DNA from: Pseudomonadota bacterium
GTDB lineage: Bacteria > Pseudomonadota > Alphaproteobacteria > Acetobacterales > Acetobacteraceae
Direction: 5' to 3'
Assembly (NCBI GenBank): GCA_021805565.1
Contig: JAJZFA010000015.1
Coordinates: forward strand, 17,623 to 81,622
DNA: 64,000 nt
Part shown: in pieces, positions 56,602-64,000 of the stretch
Numbering within the stretch: position 1 is the stretch's first letter
Layout: each line of letters opens with the position of its first letter
Notes under the pieces: model-generated
What the model was told of the DNA's origin: nothing
Database searches by the model: none
Seen by the model: only the letters and a program-made list of their open reading frames with translations
Translations under genes and position numbers: made by a program

Positions 56602-57135
56602 ATGGCCATTCTAAAAATTGCCCGGATGGGCCACCCGGTTTTACTGCGGCGCTGCGATCCCGTCGCCGATCCGGGCGCCCCCGAAATCCGCCGCCTTGTT
56701 GCCGACATGATCGAGACGATGGAAGACGCACCCGGCGTCGGCTTGGCCGCGCCGCAGGTCTATCAGCCCCTGAGGCTATTCGTCTTCCGGGTGCCGAGTG
56801 GGCGGGAAAGCCAAAATCCGGACGATACCGCCGTGGAGACCACCGTGATGATCAATCCCACGGTAGAGCCGGTCGGCGACGAACGCGCCCTGGGCTGGGA
56901 AGGCTGCCTGTCCATCCCCGGCCTGCGCGCCGCCGTACCGCGCGCGAGCCGCATCCGCTATCGCGGCGTGGATTGCGACGGGAACGTGACCGAACGCGAA
57001 GCGGCCGGGTTTCATGCCCGGGTCGTTCAGCACGAGTACGACCATCTGGACGGGATACTCTATACCATGCGCATGACCGATTTCCGCTATTTCGGCTTTA
57101 CCGAGGAACTCGACCGAACGGGAGCAAAAGGATGA
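56602..57135 (+). CDS. def: Peptide deformylase
   Basis: A 177-aa metallohydrolase that removes the formyl group from new proteins. All three motifs are visible: [14 protein letters not shown] and QHEYDHLDG. The ATG at 56602 gives [14 protein letters not shown], the usual start. It overlaps the next gene by four bases (ATGA). No methionyl-tRNA formyltransferase gene follows; it may be a second deformylase. Confidence 0.95.
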   Translation: MAILKIARMGHPVLLRRCDPVADPGAPEIRRLVADMIETMEDAPGVGLAAPQVYQPLRLFVFRVPSGRESQNPDDTAVETTVMINPTVEPVGDERALGWEGCLSIPGLRAAVPRASRIRYRGVDCDGNVTEREAAGFHARVVQHEYDHLDGILYTMRMTDFRYFGFTEELDRTGAKG

Positions 57136-57758
57136 TCGCCCCACCGGAACGCATGGCGGAACGCGATGCCGCCATTATGGGCATGCTGCCGAACGTGCCG
57201 TTCGACGGCTGGACAAAGCGCGCGCTGCGGGCCGGGGTGCGTGACGCCGGGCTGCCGGCGGACGAAGCGGACCTGCTGTTTCCCCTCGGCACCGCCGATA
57301 TGATCGAGACGTTCTGCGACCTGGCCGACCGTCGCATGGCGGACGCGGCCGCCGATCTGCCGGAAACCCGACTGTCGGCAAGGGTGCGCGCCGTGATCGC
57401 CCTGCGGCTGGAGCAAAACCGCCCCTATAAGGAAGCCATCCGCCGAGCCATCGCGGTGCTGGCGCTGCCGCAAAACGCCAGGGCGGCGGCGAAAACGACC
57501 GCGCGCACCGTCGATGCCATCTGGCACGCGGCGGGCGACCGGTCCGCCGACTTTAGCTGGTACACAAAGCGCGCCATCCTGACGGCCGTTTACAGCGCCA
57601 CTATCCTGTACTGGGTCCGCGACACCTCCGAAGACGACGCCGATACGCTGGCGTTTCTCGACCGGCGGCTGGCCGGCACCGCGCGGATTGGGCGGTTGCG
57701 CGGTCTGACCGCCCGGCTGCCGCGCCCCCGCTTCCTACGAATGGGTGACACGGGCTGA
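57132..57758 (+). CDS. COQ9 family protein
   Basis: A 208-aa TetR-like helical protein. The N-terminal [22 protein letters not shown] and the C-terminal [19 protein letters not shown] match COQ9, a lipid-binding accessory factor of ubiquinone synthesis that presents substrate to the hydroxylase COQ7. It is translationally coupled to def. In alphaproteobacteria COQ9 often sits apart from other ubi genes, as here. Confidence 0.9.
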   Translation: MIAPPERMAERDAAIMGMLPNVPFDGWTKRALRAGVRDAGLPADEADLLFPLGTADMIETFCDLADRRMADAAADLPETRLSARVRAVIALRLEQNRPYKEAIRRAIAVLALPQNARAAAKTTARTVDAIWHAAGDRSADFSWYTKRAILTAVYSATILYWVRDTSEDDADTLAFLDRRLAGTARIGRLRGLTARLPRPRFLRMGDTG

Positions 57759-57822
57759 CGGACACTCTATCTGTGCGGCTCAACCGGCCCGCGCCCCGCT
57801 GGCCGGTTTACAGCGCAGGCCC

Positions 57823-59628
57823 ATGACCGACACACCGCTCGACCGCATTCGCAACTTCTCCATCATCGCGCATATCGACCATGGGAAATCCACCCTGGCC
57901 GACCGCCTGATCCAGTTCACCGGCGGCCTGACCGCTCGGGAAATGACCGCTCAGGTCCTCGACAGCATGGAGCTGGAGAAAGAACGCGGCATCACCATCA
58001 AGGCGCAGACCGTCCGGCTCAGTTACACAGCCAAGGACGGCCTGACCTACGAGCTCAATCTGATGGACACGCCCGGCCACGTCGATTTCGCGTATGAGGT
58101 CAGCCGCAGCCTTGCCGCCTGCGAGGGAAGTTTGCTGGTGGTGGACGCGTCGCAGGGCGTGGAAGCGCAGACCCTGGCCAACGTGTATCAGGCGATCGAC
58201 GCCAATCACGAAATCGTGCCGATCATCAACAAGATAGACCTGCCCGCCGCGGAAACCGAGCGGGTAAAGCAGCAGATCGAGGACGTGATCGGCCTGGACA
58301 CCTCCGACGCGGTGGAGATCAGCGCCAAGACCGGCCTGAACATCGAAGGCGTGCTGGAAGCCCTGGTGAAGCGCCTGCCCGCACCGAAGGGCGACGCCGC
58401 CGCCCCGCTGAAGGCGCTGCTGGTGGATAGCTGGTACGACCAATACCTCGGCGTGGTCATTCTGGTGCGCATCAAGGACGGCCGGATGAAGCGCGGGCAG
58501 CGCATCCGGATGATGTCGTCCGGCGCCGTTCACGCGGTGGAGCAGGTGGGCGTCTTCACCCCCAAGATGATCCCCACCGACGATCTGGGGCCGGGCGAGA
58601 TCGGCTTCATCACCGCCGCCATCAAGACCGTCGCCGATTGCAATGTGGGCGACACCATCACCGACGACCGCGCCCCCGCCACCGAAGCGCTGGCCGGGTT
58701 CAAGCCGTCCATTCCCGTGGTCTGGTGCGGCCTGTATCCCATCGACGCCGATGATTTCGAAAAGCTGCGCGACAGCCTGGGCAAGTTGCGGCTGAACGAC
58801 GCCAGCTTCCACTATGACCCCGAAACCTCCGCCGCGCTGGGCTTCGGCTTCCGCTGCGGCTTTCTGGGCCTGCTGCATCTGGAGATTATTCAGGAACGCC
58901 TGACCAGGGAGTTCGATCTGGAGTTGATCGCCACCGCGCCCTCGGTGGTTTACCACATTTACAAGACCAATGGCGCTATGCAGGAACTGCATAACCCGGT
59001 GGATATGCCGGACGGGTCGGTGATTGGGCATATCGAGGAACCGTGGATCAAGGCGACGATTATGGTGCCGGACGATTACCTTGGCAGCGTGTTGCAGTTG
59101 TGCACCGAGCGGCGCGGGCAGCAGGTGGACCTGACGTATGTGGGCAACCGGGCGATGGCGGTTTACCGGATTCCGTTGAATGAGGTGGTGTTCGATTTTT
59201 ACGACCGGCTGAAGTCGGTGTCTCGCGGGTATGCCAGCTTCGATTACGCTATGGATGGGTATGCCGAGGCCGATCTGGTGCGGATTTCTATCCTGGTGAA
59301 CGGCGATTTGGTGGATGCGCTGTCTTTTATCGCTCACCGGGCGGCGGCGGAGAACCGCGGGCGGCAAATTTGTGCCAGGTTGAAGGACCTGATTCCCAAG
59401 CAGTTGTTCAAAATCGCCATTCAGGCCGCCATCGGTAGCCGGGTGGTGGCGCGGGAGACGATTAGCGCGCTGTCCAAGGACGTGACCGCGAAGTGTTATG
59501 GCGGCGACATCAGCCGCAAGCGTAAGCTGTTGGAAAAGCAGAAAGAAGGCAAGAAGCGGATGCGGCAGTTCGGCAAGGTGGAGATCCCTCAGTCGGCATT
59601 TTTGGCCGCGTTGAAGATGGATGCGTGA
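57823..59628 (+). CDS. lepA: Elongation factor 4 (LepA)
   Basis: A 601-aa translational GTPase that can back-translocate stalled ribosomes. The G-domain has [14 protein letters not shown] (G1), [12 protein letters not shown] (G3) and [10 protein letters not shown] (G4). The C-terminal LepA-specific domain ends [18 protein letters not shown] and [17 protein letters not shown]. The ATG at 57823 begins [15 protein letters not shown]. Its last 174 bp recur in a second, untranslated copy at 60462-60635. Confidence 0.97.
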   Translation: MTDTPLDRIRNFSIIAHIDHGKSTLADRLIQFTGGLTAREMTAQVLDSMELEKERGITIKAQTVRLSYTAKDGLTYELNLMDTPGHVDFAYEVSRSLAACEGSLLVVDASQGVEAQTLANVYQAIDANHEIVPIINKIDLPAAETERVKQQIEDVIGLDTSDAVEISAKTGLNIEGVLEALVKRLPAPKGDAAAPLKALLVDSWYDQYLGVVILVRIKDGRMKRGQRIRMMSSGAVHAVEQVGVFTPKMIPTDDLGPGEIGFITAAIKTVADCNVGDTITDDRAPATEALAGFKPSIPVVWCGLYPIDADDFEKLRDSLGKLRLNDASFHYDPETSAALGFGFRCGFLGLLHLEIIQERLTREFDLELIATAPSVVYHIYKTNGAMQELHNPVDMPDGSVIGHIEEPWIKATIMVPDDYLGSVLQLCTERRGQQVDLTYVGNRAMAVYRIPLNEVVFDFYDRLKSVSRGYASFDYAMDGYAEADLVRISILVNGDLVDALSFIAHRAAAENRGRQICARLKDLIPKQLFKIAIQAAIGSRVVARETISALSKDVTAKCYGGDISRKRKLLEKQKEGKKRMRQFGKVEIPQSAFLAALKMDA

Positions 59629-59742
59629 TGAGCGCCGCGGGATGGTGGGACAGAGGGCCGAGCGGCGGTGTGTGTCCGCCGGTTGGGTGCCGGGCCGCTA
59701 TGGGCGGTCGCGCGATGGTTCGGCCATGAAGCGCACCGGACA

Positions 59743-59789
59743 GCGATAATATCGCTTGCTTTCTGCCGCAATATAAGCGATAGTATCGC
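59743..59789 (+). promoter_or_regulatory. Two identical-arm palindromes before the toxin gene (operators)
   Basis: GCGATAATATCGC (59743-59755) and GCGATAGTATCGC (59777-59789) have the same 6-bp arms around one base and are 34 bp apart. The second ends two bases before the GTG start of the toxin gene. Such paired sites fit autoregulation by the antitoxin or the toxin-antitoxin complex. A TTGCTT hexamer between them could be a -35 region. Confidence 0.75.
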
Positions 59790-59791
59790 GC

Positions 59792-60043
59792 GTGAAGACG
59801 ATTATTCTCACACCGGGCGCGGCCAAGGATCTCGATGCCCTTGCCTGGGACGCTCGGCAGCAGGTGGAAGCGGGGCTTTCCCGGTACGCCATGACCGGCC
59901 AGGGCGACGTGAAGGCTTTGCAAGGCCGCGACGGCTACCGGCTTCGTATCGGAGCGTTCCGGGTCATTTTCGATGAAGACGCAACCACGATCCTGGCGAT
60001 TTATATCGGTCGCCGGACCACGACGACATATCGAAGGAGCTAA
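59792..60043 (+). CDS. RelE/ParE-family toxin
   Basis: An 83-aa protein with the RelE/ParE fold pattern: a long helix after the N terminus (PGAAKDLDALAWDARQQVEA), then beta strands VKALQGRDGYRLRIG and AFRVIFDEDATTILAIYIGRR. RelE-type toxins cut mRNA on the ribosome, ParE-type ones poison gyrase; HigB-like is also possible. The start is a GTG directly behind an operator, with no clear ribosome site, so the transcript may be leaderless. The antitoxin gene follows four bases later. Confidence 0.85.
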   Translation: MKTIILTPGAAKDLDALAWDARQQVEAGLSRYAMTGQGDVKALQGRDGYRLRIGAFRVIFDEDATTILAIYIGRRTTTTYRRS

Positions 60044-60047
60044 TGGT

Positions 60048-60428
60048 ATGAATGCGCCCCAGATCGTCCGGACGCCCGGCGGCGAGGAGTTGGTGGTGAT
60101 ACCGCGGGCCGAGTATGAGGCGCTTTTAGACCGCGTGGGGAACGAGGCCGAGGATGCGGACGACGTTGCGGTTTACGATGCGAGGAAGGCCGGACCGGAC
60201 GGGGGCGGCGTGCTGCCGGCGGAGGTGAGCGCGGCGATTTTGCGCGGCGACAGCCGGCTGAAAGCCATCCGCAAGTGGCGCGACGCGACTCAAGTGGGGC
60301 TGGAGTCGAAGACCGGGATCGGCCAGGGGTATTTGTCCGATTTGGAAAGCGGGCGCCGGGCGGGAACCGCGGAGACCATTGCGAAGCTGGCGGTGGCTTT
60401 GGATGTGCCGGTGGCGTGGCTTTCATAG
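60048..60428 (+). CDS. Xre-family antitoxin
   Basis: A 126-aa protein. Its N-terminal half (GGEELVVIPRAEYEALLDRV) resembles a Phd/prevent-host-death-like dimer segment. The C-terminal half is a helix-turn-helix: KWRDATQVGLESKTGIGQGYLSD, shown here only in part, then TAETIAKLAVALDVPVAWL. The toxin-first order is like HigBA. The N-terminal segment is longer than in plain HigA antitoxins. Confidence 0.85.
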   Translation: MNAPQIVRTPGGEELVVIPRAEYEALLDRVGNEAEDADDVAVYDARKAGPDGGGVLPAEVSAAILRGDSRLKAIRKWRDATQVGLESKTGIGQGYLSDLESGRRAGTAETIAKLAVALDVPVAWLS

Positions 60429-60461
60429 AACCGGCCGTGGGTTCCGGCCTGTGCCGGAGGG

Positions 60462-60635
60462 GAGACGATTAGCGCGCTGTCCAAGGACGTGACCGCGAAA
60501 TGTTATGGCGGCGACCTCGGCCGCAAGCGTAAGCTGTTGGAAAAGCGGAAAGAAAGCAAGAAGCGGATGCGGCAGTTCGGCAAGGTGGAGATCCCCGGTT
60601 CGGCGTTTCTGGCCGCGTTGAAGATGGATGCGTGA
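60462..60635 (+). pseudogene. Second copy of the lepA 3' end
   Basis: These 174 bp match 59455-59628 over the same length with 11 differences (about 94 percent identity), including the lepA stop. The last 57 codons of LepA are therefore repeated without a start. The two copies bracket the toxin-antitoxin cassette in direct orientation. The differences cluster near the 3' end, so the two copies may have diverged or come from different strains. Confidence 0.95.
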
Positions 60636-60701
60636 TTAGGGTTTGCGTGCGCCGTGCGGGATGGTATTGACCGGTTATCCGGCTGGTGTGCCGGCGCGGT
60701 G

Positions 60702-60791
60702 GGAGAGATGGCCGAGCGGCTTAAGGCGCACGCTTGGAAAGCGTGTGTGCGTGAAAGCGTACCCAGGGTTCGAATCCCTGTCTCTCCGCCA
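60702..60791 (+). tRNA. tRNA-Ser (anticodon GGA)
   Basis: A 90-nt tRNA with encoded CCA. The acceptor stem GGAGAGA pairs with TCTCTCC; the D arm is GGCCGAGCGGCTTAAGGC; the anticodon stem CACGC/GCGTG encloses TTGGAAA with GGA. The long variable arm (TGTGCGTGAAAGCGTA) and the T arm AGGGTTCGAATCCCT confirm a class II serine tRNA. It marks the edge between GC-rich core sequence and the more AT-rich end of the window. Confidence 0.97.
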
Positions 60792-60957
60792 GTGCGCGGG
60801 CATGTGGCCAGATAACGGAAGGGTCTCTATCCAGCGACCCACCGCAGTGCGAGACGAGCAAGCCAGGACGGCGAGCGACAATAGAATTCCCGTAGTGAAA
60901 TATATATGATGGCGATCTGTTGCGACTTCGGCCATCCGCTTGTTAGCGGGTTTTGGG

Positions 60958-62301
60958 CTACAAGTTCGTGGATGATGACAGGCCACAAAGACGTTCTATA
61001 ATGGGCGTCAATTCGTTTGCGATGGCTGCATGTCCCAGATCGTTGGGGTGTGCGTGGTCATTGCTGTACTGCGATAAGTATGTACCGTCGAATTGTCCGT
61101 TCAACGTGTGGCCGAGCAGTTGCGTCGCGTCGATAACGATGGCACCGATTTGGCGCAGTGTCAGGATTGATGCTCGCAAACCACGCCATGGTTGGACTTG
61201 AACCGAGGTCATTCCGCCAAGATCGCGTGGAAACGGGGTCAGGAATATCGGCGTGGCTCCCTGGTGGACGCAGGTTTCGGCCGCCATCAGTAGCCGGGCG
61301 AAGAAAATATCGTCCGCCAAGCGATCAGCATGAACACTGTCGCTCAGGTCATTGTATGTCCAACCAGGCAGTACCACAAAACTTGGTTGCGCAACGGGCA
61401 GCACGTTGGCCAGAGCATTGAAGAATGACTGAGAGTCGGCCCCGCCCTGCGCAGTACTCCAGTAACCGAACGGAATGTCTCCCAGGTGGCGAACGCCCAA
61501 CTCGACCGTAGATTGTAACAGATAGTTCCAGAACTGGGTGGTGGTGCTGGTGCCTTGATGGTGGCTGTCGCCAGCAACCATACCAATGACCCCCGGCTTC
61601 TTAGTCAAGAACTGAACGCAGGAGACGGGGACGTTGGTGTGCCCCATGCACGCCGAGTACGCCTGGATATGGCTCGGCAGGGTAACCATATCGGCCGGCA
61701 CGTGTCCTGCGACATAAGCAAAACCTCGGTTTATCTCGGGGCGCCGATGGTATTCATGGAACCCCCCGTTAGGGCGTGTATGCCTGCATCCACTTGGTAG
61801 CAGCACGCGGATCATGGCAATTCGTGGCGCACCAGGAAGGTCCGTGCGGGGCATGCTTGTCAATGGGTTCCAATCTGTCCAGGTCCATCGTGGGCCGCCG
61901 ATGTGGCCGGCCGCAGGATCGGGCAGGTTTCCATAGACTGTAATCTCAGTGGGCGCCTCGCAACCGGCAACGACGACATCTCTTGCGGTCCCTTTGTTTA
62001 AGAAAGTCAGCGTCCGCCAGACGGCCCCGTCACTCGGGTTGGCACAATCACCCAGTGTGGACGAAGCGGCGGCGACGACTTTGGTGATGGAGTAGGACGC
62101 AGGGTTAATATTTGCAAAACCCACTCGAATAGCGACGAAATCGTCTGGGCAGGTAAGTGTCACGAAATCCGTGTCTGTGCCAATTGTGGTGCCGGTCACA
62201 AGCCACCCAGAGGGCGCCCAGCTGAGCCGCCTGGTTCGCCTAATGCCTGAATCGGAAATTAACGGTAACATCGGCCACCCTACTGAATAATCGGAAATCA
62301 C
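60958..62301 (-). CDS. SGNH/GDSL hydrolase
   Basis: A 447-aa protein. MVAGDSHHQGTSTT holds the block I serine (G-D-S) and SNDHAHPNDLGHAAI the block V Asp/His. The N-terminal 200 residues form a separate domain of unknown kind with Cys and Trp residues. A GTG at 62301 is the longest start; an ATG at 62271 also fits. It lacks a clear signal peptide. It could be an esterase or a polysaccharide deacetylase-like enzyme. GC content is lower than in the core genes to the left, which suggests acquisition. Confidence 0.8.
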   Translation of the reverse strand: MISDYSVGWPMLPLISDSGIRRTRRLSWAPSGWLVTGTTIGTDTDFVTLTCPDDFVAIRVGFANINPASYSITKVVAAASSTLGDCANPSDGAVWRTLTFLNKGTARDVVVAGCEAPTEITVYGNLPDPAAGHIGGPRWTWTDWNPLTSMPRTDLPGAPRIAMIRVLLPSGCRHTRPNGGFHEYHRRPEINRGFAYVAGHVPADMVTLPSHIQAYSACMGHTNVPVSCVQFLTKKPGVIGMVAGDSHHQGTSTTTQFWNYLLQSTVELGVRHLGDIPFGYWSTAQGGADSQSFFNALANVLPVAQPSFVVLPGWTYNDLSDSVHADRLADDIFFARLLMAAETCVHQGATPIFLTPFPRDLGGMTSVQVQPWRGLRASILTLRQIGAIVIDATQLLGHTLNGQFDGTYLSQYSNDHAHPNDLGHAAIANELTPIIERLCGLSSSTNL

Positions 62302-62812
62302 TCTGTGTCGCTTTCCCTACCCCCACACCGGCACAAGTTCCCATTCTCAGCCGTCGTCGCAAGTCAGCCAACCACATTTCAATCAGTTAAGAACGTTTAG
62401 TCCCGATGGACAGCGTGCCCACGTACCACCCATTCTGCGCTTTGCCAAGCTGGAACCCGGGTCTGCGAATAATACGTCGCTAATCTCATTCAATAGGCCA
62501 CATTGCGTTTAGACGAACTTTACACACGGCGATTTCCGTGGCTTGATAGGATAGATTTCGAGTTGTCCAAATCGAGCGTAGCGGGATAACTTGAATACTT
62601 TAATGTTGCGGGACGTTGATCTGATGGAATATAATTGAAAGTATCTTGTTGTATCCTCTTTCGTGGGCGCCATCATGGCCGATGAATCCAGTTTACATAA
62701 AAGAGACTACGTTCTGGACGCAGCATTCAGATTCGCCGCGACGGTACACTGACACCCTTTCGAGATATCAGACCGGTTCTGACGCAAAGATGCGAGTGAA
62801 AGGCACCACCAG
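62302..62812. other. AT-rich spacer without a recognisable gene
   Basis: This 511-bp region separates the divergent SGNH hydrolase and TPR genes. It is clearly more AT-rich than the rest of the window and has no supported gene. Presumably it holds the promoters of both neighbours. Confidence 0.6.
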
Positions 62813-63745
62813 ATGAATTTTTTGCGTAGCATCCATGACTGGCGTGAACGCCGCGTTGCGATTCGTGAGATCAAGAAATTTGAGCAAGCCGACGAAGAGG
62901 ATCTCGCTAAATCGGATGCGAATCCGCTTCATTTGGCCGAACTGGCGATCAGGTCCAATAACAATATGGATGCGGCCGTTTATTGGGAGGATGCTCGCAT
63001 TCGTATGCCGAATCATATCCTGGAATCTGACAGATCTAAACAAATTCTTCTGGCTCTCGGGCGCTTTGATGAATTCGAAGCGCTTATGAAAAAGGGGCTT
63101 CTAAAGTCGCCACGTAGTAATCAATACATGATTGGCCTCGCCCAACTATATGAGCACCGCCAGGATTTCGATCAAGCTGCGGTGTGGTGGTTGAAAATTC
63201 ACAAAATTTTTCGAAATGATAGACATGCCTATATTTTTGGCGCGGCTTGCCTTCAAAAACTTAACCGACTTCAAGAGGCTGCTACGCTTCTGAAAACCGG
63301 CACACTGTATTTGCCATCCGACGATGCCATTTGGATCGAATTGGCGAAAATTAAAGAGGAGGCTCAAGAATGGACCTCATCGCTCGATGTTTGGGATCAT
63401 GTTGCTTACACAATGGGCCATGCATTAGGCTACGTAGGCGGCGCGCGCGTGTGCGAAGCGACCGGTGACTTTGACGGCGCATTGAAACGTTTGCGCGAGG
63501 GCTATGTTAGACATCCTTGTGACGCCGACCTTCTAGCGGCCAGTGCGCGGCAGGCGGAGCGGCGAGGAAATTTGAGTGAGGCTGCGGAGTTTTGGAAAAT
63601 TATGAGACTATTGTTTCCAAGCCGGGACACCAGTTGCCGCGAAGAGGTGCGCTGCCTTCTGCTGGGAGGCCGGGTGGATGACGCCAACACCATCTTAGCT
63701 GAAGCGGCGAGACGATTTCCAGGAGAATTTCCAGACAGCGCTTAG
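62813..63745 (+). CDS. Tetratricopeptide repeat protein
   Basis: A 310-aa helical protein with several degenerate TPR units, for example NQYMIGLAQLYEHRQDFDQA, AYIFGAACLQKLNRLQEAA and LLAASARQAERRGNLSEAAE. There is no signal peptide or membrane segment. TPR domains mediate protein contacts, including in glycan synthesis. Codon use is AT-richer than in the core genes, for example many ATT, AAA and TTT codons, which suggests transfer. The partner is unknown. Confidence 0.82.
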   Translation: MNFLRSIHDWRERRVAIREIKKFEQADEEDLAKSDANPLHLAELAIRSNNNMDAAVYWEDARIRMPNHILESDRSKQILLALGRFDEFEALMKKGLLKSPRSNQYMIGLAQLYEHRQDFDQAAVWWLKIHKIFRNDRHAYIFGAACLQKLNRLQEAATLLKTGTLYLPSDDAIWIELAKIKEEAQEWTSSLDVWDHVAYTMGHALGYVGGARVCEATGDFDGALKRLREGYVRHPCDADLLAASARQAERRGNLSEAAEFWKIMRLLFPSRDTSCREEVRCLLLGGRVDDANTILAEAARRFPGEFPDSA

Positions 63746-64000
63746 ATTGAAAAGACTAGAGCAATTAATGCTACCTCGACGCGATTTATTTGATCTTTGA
63801 CGTCAGATGCGCACTTGATTTTGTCTGGACACTTCGGGCGTGACGCAAAACGAGGCTAGCGGCGATGTATCGGCAGCAATTCTCATTTTGATTTTCTGTT
63901 GGTCGGCACAGGCTTTGTCTCATCTCCGAAGGCATCGCGGTGAGCTTCGATGGATGGCGGCGGTCACGGTGGGATTGGCGGTGGCTTCGCAAAAGCGAGC
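63746..64000. other. Window end, no gene recognised
   Basis: The last 255 bp contain only short frames without a ribosome site or a recognisable family. Confidence 0.5.

Noticed and set aside
57808..59367. 519-codon minus-strand open frame opposite lepA
   Set aside because: It is a shadow of lepA; the sequence is rich in His, Gln and Arg as expected for an antisense frame.

Overview
The window is GC-rich chromosomal DNA, dense in genes on both strands. The gene families (COQ9, DUF3311 with a sodium:solute symporter, DcaP-like porin, 6S RNA beside zapA, adh2XL-lpxXL-like pair) and the protein style point to an alphaproteobacterium, most likely Rhodospirillales/Acetobacteraceae. That placement is an inference from family content and base composition; no marker comparison could be run.

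Layout. 0-12.99 kb: the 3' end of an MFS exporter gene, an ABC-F ATPase, a broken hicB, a TetR regulator with an alpha/beta hydrolase divergent from a maleylacetoacetate isomerase-like GST, a DUF3311/SSS symporter pair, a nitroreductase, class I ribonucleotide reductase alpha behind NrdR-box-like palindromes, a ketopantoate reductase-like gene and isocitrate lyase with a strong terminator. 13-24.9 kb: a DcaP-like porin, a TerC/YjbE membrane protein, purB, a patch of insertion-sequence debris, an alpha/beta hydrolase with a double-domain class III CoA-transferase, tRNA-Gly, glnS and a luciferase-like oxidoreductase. 25-35.98 kb: yebC, an acyl carrier protein/MBOAT/SGNH-like operon, a YmdB-type phosphoesterase, 5-formyl-THF cyclo-ligase, 6S RNA, zapA, class I aldolase, thiE, hemB and an FAD oxidoreductase. 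36-47.5 kb: a hybrid histidine kinase with a damaged ATPase domain, a branched-chain amino-acid type binding protein, a scar where two gene fragments meet, an FMN monooxygenase/GST/phosphatase operon, an acyl-CoA synthetase and a Zn-dehydrogenase/lipid A acyltransferase pair. 47.7-59.6 kb: epmA, ileS-lspA, a repeat-rich spacer, a flavoprotein/VOC pair with a MocR regulator, rpsU, def-COQ9 and lepA. 59.7-64 kb: a toxin-antitoxin cassette bracketed by two copies of the lepA 3' end, tRNA-Ser, then a visibly more AT-rich stretch with an SGNH hydrolase and a TPR protein.

Most of the window is ordinary housekeeping and catabolic content. The best candidates for something unusual are: the TA cassette between duplicated lepA tails next to tRNA-Ser; the three-gene Dlt-like acylation operon; the hybrid kinase that has lost its ATP-binding motifs; the double CoA-transferase with only one catalytic aspartate; and the clustered palindromes and direct repeats after lspA, one of which has a relative about 3.7 kb away. 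I see no CRISPR array, prophage or complete insertion sequence.
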